From assembly GCF_001895005.1 (NCBI RefSeq), contig NZ_BCXH01000005.1:62001-126000 (forward strand): DNA of 64,000 bases, written 5' to 3'. The first letter of the stretch is position 1, and every line of letters begins with the position of its first letter. Positions 61,769 to 64,000 of the stretch are shown here, in pieces. The DNA comes from Rhodococcus yunnanensis NBRC 103083. GTDB taxonomy: Bacteria; Actinomycetota; Actinomycetes; Mycobacteriales; Mycobacteriaceae. The notes below the pieces were generated by a model. It saw nothing but the letters and a program-made list of their open reading frames with translations, did not search any database and had not been told where the DNA came from. A program made the translations under genes and the position numbers.

Positions 61769-64000
61769 TCACGCTTCCGCCGTCATGGACGATTCCTCGC
61801 CGGCTCGAATGACCGCTCGCGCCCACGCCGAGAGGCCCGTCCGATCCGCGAATCGCAGAGCATCATCGAACAACTCGGCGCGGGAACCGTGCACGGCCTG
61901 CGGACTTTGCAGCCGAGCGAGTTCGATCAGCGCCTCGCATTCGGCCTGCGGGTGACCGATCGACCGGGCGAGTTCGGCGGTGTCCTCGAAGTGTTGTCGA
62001 GCGGCGTGGTTCCGATGCTGGGCCGCGAAAATACGCGCCTGTGCATTGCCGAGATTGACCTCTATCGCCGCGAACCGGCGTGTGCGGGCTATGGCAAGTG
62101 CTTCGGTGCAGGCGCGTTGTGCCTGCGGGTACCAGCCACGCTGGAGGAACAGCAGGGTCGTCCCGTGAAGTGCGAGTGCGAGCGAGAAGTCGGCCGACTT
62201 CTCGCGCCCTGCACTCTCGGCGGCAGCGAGGTGCATCTCGGCTTCGTCGAGTCGCCGAAGGGACACGCACGAGATACCCAACCTGGCTCTGGCGGCAGGT
62301 ATCGAGTCCACGATGTTGTGCTCGATGTAGATCCCCAGCGCTTCGGTGTAGTGGTGATGAGCACGTGCAGGCGCACCGTCCGCCTGTAGTGCCATCGCCA
62401 GGTCGGAGTGAAAGGCCGCCTCCATGAATCCATTTCGCTTCAGCACACTGAGTTGCAGTCCTCGTCGAAGGAATGCGATGGATACCGGCAGAATCTTGTG
62501 TGGTCCTTGAAGTTGGTTCCGGGCAAGCGAATGCAGGTGAAACATGTCGTAGTCGGTAATGCAAAGATCGTCGAGAATTCTCCTGGAGTCGCCGAGTTGG
62601 TGTGCCGCTCCGTCGACGTCGTGCAAGCCTTGCAGTGCCAGCGCAAGACTGACCTTCATGAGTGCTATCGCCTTTCCATCACCCAGTTTCTCGGCAGCAA
62701 GCAATCCAGATTGGGCGACGGCGAGCCATTCGGGGTAGTCGCGCTCGGATATGAAGTACCCCACCATCGCGTCGGCGATAGCGATCACCTGCGTATATCG
62801 CCCACGTCGGTTTCCTTCTTCTGCCGCGGTGCGGAGGTTCGCCGCCTCGCGGCGTATCCAGTTCAGTGGGACCACGGGGTCGCAGGTCCAATCGGATTCC
62901 ACCCGGTCGTCCGGGAACGGTGAAATCGGTGCCGTGGCTCGTCTGGCGGTGTGCACATACCACCCGTACAGACCATCGAGGTTCGTATTCGAGTCCGACG
63001 GATCGAGATCCGTCCGGCTGACCTCGCGGGAGTAGTTGCCGATGAGGTCGTGGAACTCGAATTCCCCATCGGCCTGGTGTTCGAGCAGACTGGCATCGGC
63101 CAGGTTAGCCAGAAGCTGTGACGCTACGTCGATACTGACGCCTGCGAGACGGGAGCTGTTGGCCGCGTTGAAACGCAATGTCGGAATCTGACCGAGACTC
63201 GCGAAGAATCGACGCGGCAGCGCAGCGAGGTGTCGATACGAGACGTCGAATGCAACACGAACAGCAGTCTGCGGGGTGCTGCCGAGTTGGAGTGCCGAGA
63301 GCGCATCATGCCCGCGTAGGCGGGCGGTGTAGTCCTCCAGACCGACCCACGTTCGACTCGACAGATACCCTCCGGCAATTCTCAAGGCCAGCGGAAGTCT
63401 GCCGCACAACTCGGCGATCTCGCGGAGAGCTTCGAAATTGTGGTCGGATCGTTCGCCCTCCAGTAGGGCGGTAAGAAGGTCGACGGCCTCACTCGTCGGC
63501 AGGACGCCGACGTGAATTGTTCTGGACGCGTGAGTGATCCGCAACTCTGGCCGTGACTCACGGCTGACCGTGATCACAGCGCATGTCGACGACCCAGGAA
63601 TCAGCGGTATCGCCTGACCGTCTTCGACGATGTCGTCGAGAACGATCAGTACGCGGCGTTGCGCGAGCCGGGTCCTCAGCAGCTTCGAGAGATAGTCCGG
63701 GGCGCCACGAATCTCTGCCGGTTCGAGTCCGCTGGCCTGCAGTAGCTCGGAGAGTGTCTCGTGCAGTGGCCTCGGACTACCGTCGGGTGAAGCCAGCGAC
63801 AGATACCACTGACCATCGGAATACACTTCCCCCAGTCGATGAGCAGCACGCACAGCGAGTGCCGTCTTCCCCACTCCCGGAGCGCCGACAAGTGTCACAA
63901 CGGGCACGCCCGCTCGGCGCTCGCTCGGCATCAGATAGTCGAGGATGGCGTCGACCTCGTGAGTGCGGCCGACCAGATTGTCGATATCGGTCGGCAGTTG
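61769..64000 (-). CDS. AfsR/SARP-family regulator with NB-ARC ATPase and TPR region (5' end outside window)
   Basis: 743 residues visible; the frame is open to the window edge, where it reads QLPTDIDNLVGRTHEVDAIL, the usual junction between an AfsR BTAD and NB-ARC domain, so an N-terminal DNA-binding part probably lies beyond. NB-ARC: VTLVGAPGVGKTALAVRAA (Walker A), RRVLIVLDDIVED (Walker B), GRLPLALRIAGGYL (GLPL motif). The rest is helical TPR-like repeats (QLGDSRRIL, HYTEALGIY, RACTEALAI). Large AfsR-type regulators are phosphorylated by Ser/Thr kinases in Streptomyces. It leads an operon with two small SARPs; stop is 112 bases before the next start. Confidence 0.88.
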   Translation of the reverse strand, partial: QLPTDIDNLVGRTHEVDAILDYLMPSERRAGVPVVTLVGAPGVGKTALAVRAAHRLGEVYSDGQWYLSLASPDGSPRPLHETLSELLQASGLEPAEIRGAPDYLSKLLRTRLAQRRVLIVLDDIVEDGQAIPLIPGSSTCAVITVSRESRPELRITHASRTIHVGVLPTSEAVDLLTALLEGERSDHNFEALREIAELCGRLPLALRIAGGYLSSRTWVGLEDYTARLRGHDALSALQLGSTPQTAVRVAFDVSYRHLAALPRRFFASLGQIPTLRFNAANSSRLAGVSIDVASQLLANLADASLLEHQADGEFEFHDLIGNYSREVSRTDLDPSDSNTNLDGLYGWYVHTARRATAPISPFPDDRVESDWTCDPVVPLNWIRREAANLRTAAEEGNRRGRYTQVIAIADAMVGYFISERDYPEWLAVAQSGLLAAEKLGDGKAIALMKVSLALALQGLHDVDGAAHQLGDSRRILDDLCITDYDMFHLHSLARNQLQGPHKILPVSIAFLRRGLQLSVLKRNGFMEAAFHSDLAMALQADGAPARAHHHYTEALGIYIEHNIVDSIPAARARLGISCVSLRRLDEAEMHLAAAESAGREKSADFSLALALHGTTLLFLQRGWYPQAQRACTEALAIARTRRFAAIEVNLGNAQARIFAAQHRNHAARQHFEDTAELARSIGHPQAECEALIELARLQSPQAVHGSRAELFDDALRFADRTGLSAWARAVIRAGEESSMTAEA

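Noticed and set aside
1-64000. tRNA, rRNA, transposase or integrase genes
   Set aside because: None recognised on either strand; the low-GC cassette has no visible mobility gene inside the window.

Overview
The window looks like chromosomal DNA of a mycolic-acid actinomycete, most likely Rhodococcus or a close Nocardiaceae relative. This rests on the high G+C of most of it, frequent GTG starts, stop/start overlaps (ATGA, GTGA), a CmaA/UmaA-type mycolate-family methyltransferase, an actinobacterial (mycothiol-type) arsenate reductase, a PknK-like kinase-LuxR fusion and SARP regulators. Genus is an inference; no rRNA or tRNA gene was seen.

Layout. (1) 1-12900: end of a polyprenyl-phosphate sugar-1-phosphate transferase, then a visibly lower-GC polysaccharide cassette: a fused Alg14/Alg13-type glycosyltransferase, two further glycosyltransferases, a Wzx flippase, two pyruvyltransferase-family proteins around a nitroreductase-family protein, a Wzy-like polymerase and two acyltransferases. 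It ends at a perfect 23-bp-arm hairpin. (2) 13250-28777: a cupin, then a second, high-GC polysaccharide set: Gmd and Fcl (GDP-L-fucose route), four hexapeptide acyltransferases, a second Wzy/Wzx pair, four glycosyltransferases, a GH39/PslG-like secreted glycosidase, an SGNH hydrolase and a DUF4012 protein. (3) 29364-43252: a trimodular NRPS (C-A-T)x3-TE translationally coupled to a CMAS-family methyltransferase, then a BY-kinase (Wzz/Wze-type chain-length regulator), a trypsin-like secreted protease and an unknown envelope protein. (4) 43253-57200: an accessory region with a PknK-like regulator, MFS exporter, CocE-type hydrolase, carotenoid oxygenase, two paralogous membrane proteins, a lipoprotein and a secreted lipase. 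It also holds two families of intergenic repeats: a 53-bp hairpin repeated about three times, and 13 copies of a 22-bp CACGTG-centred palindrome in three regular arrays. (5) 57207-59974: an arsenic locus (arsR, acr3, arsC, arsI/cadI-like, second arsR) with shared operator-like boxes. (6) 60110-64000: three SARP/AfsR-type regulators in one minus-strand operon, the first running off the window end.

How it works together (inference): regions 1-3 carry nearly everything for one or two Wzx/Wzy-dependent surface polysaccharides: initiation, nucleotide-sugar supply, transfer, decoration with acyl and pyruvyl groups, flipping, polymerisation, chain-length control and trimming. A lipopeptide-type NRPS and a lipid methyltransferase sit inside the same locus. 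That suggests a deoxysugar-decorated peptidolipid or a peptide-modified polysaccharide, in the way mycobacterial glycopeptidolipid loci combine NRPS, deoxysugar and acyl-modifying genes. The NRPS/methyltransferase/polysaccharide combination and the palindrome/G-tract arrays are the parts most worth following up.
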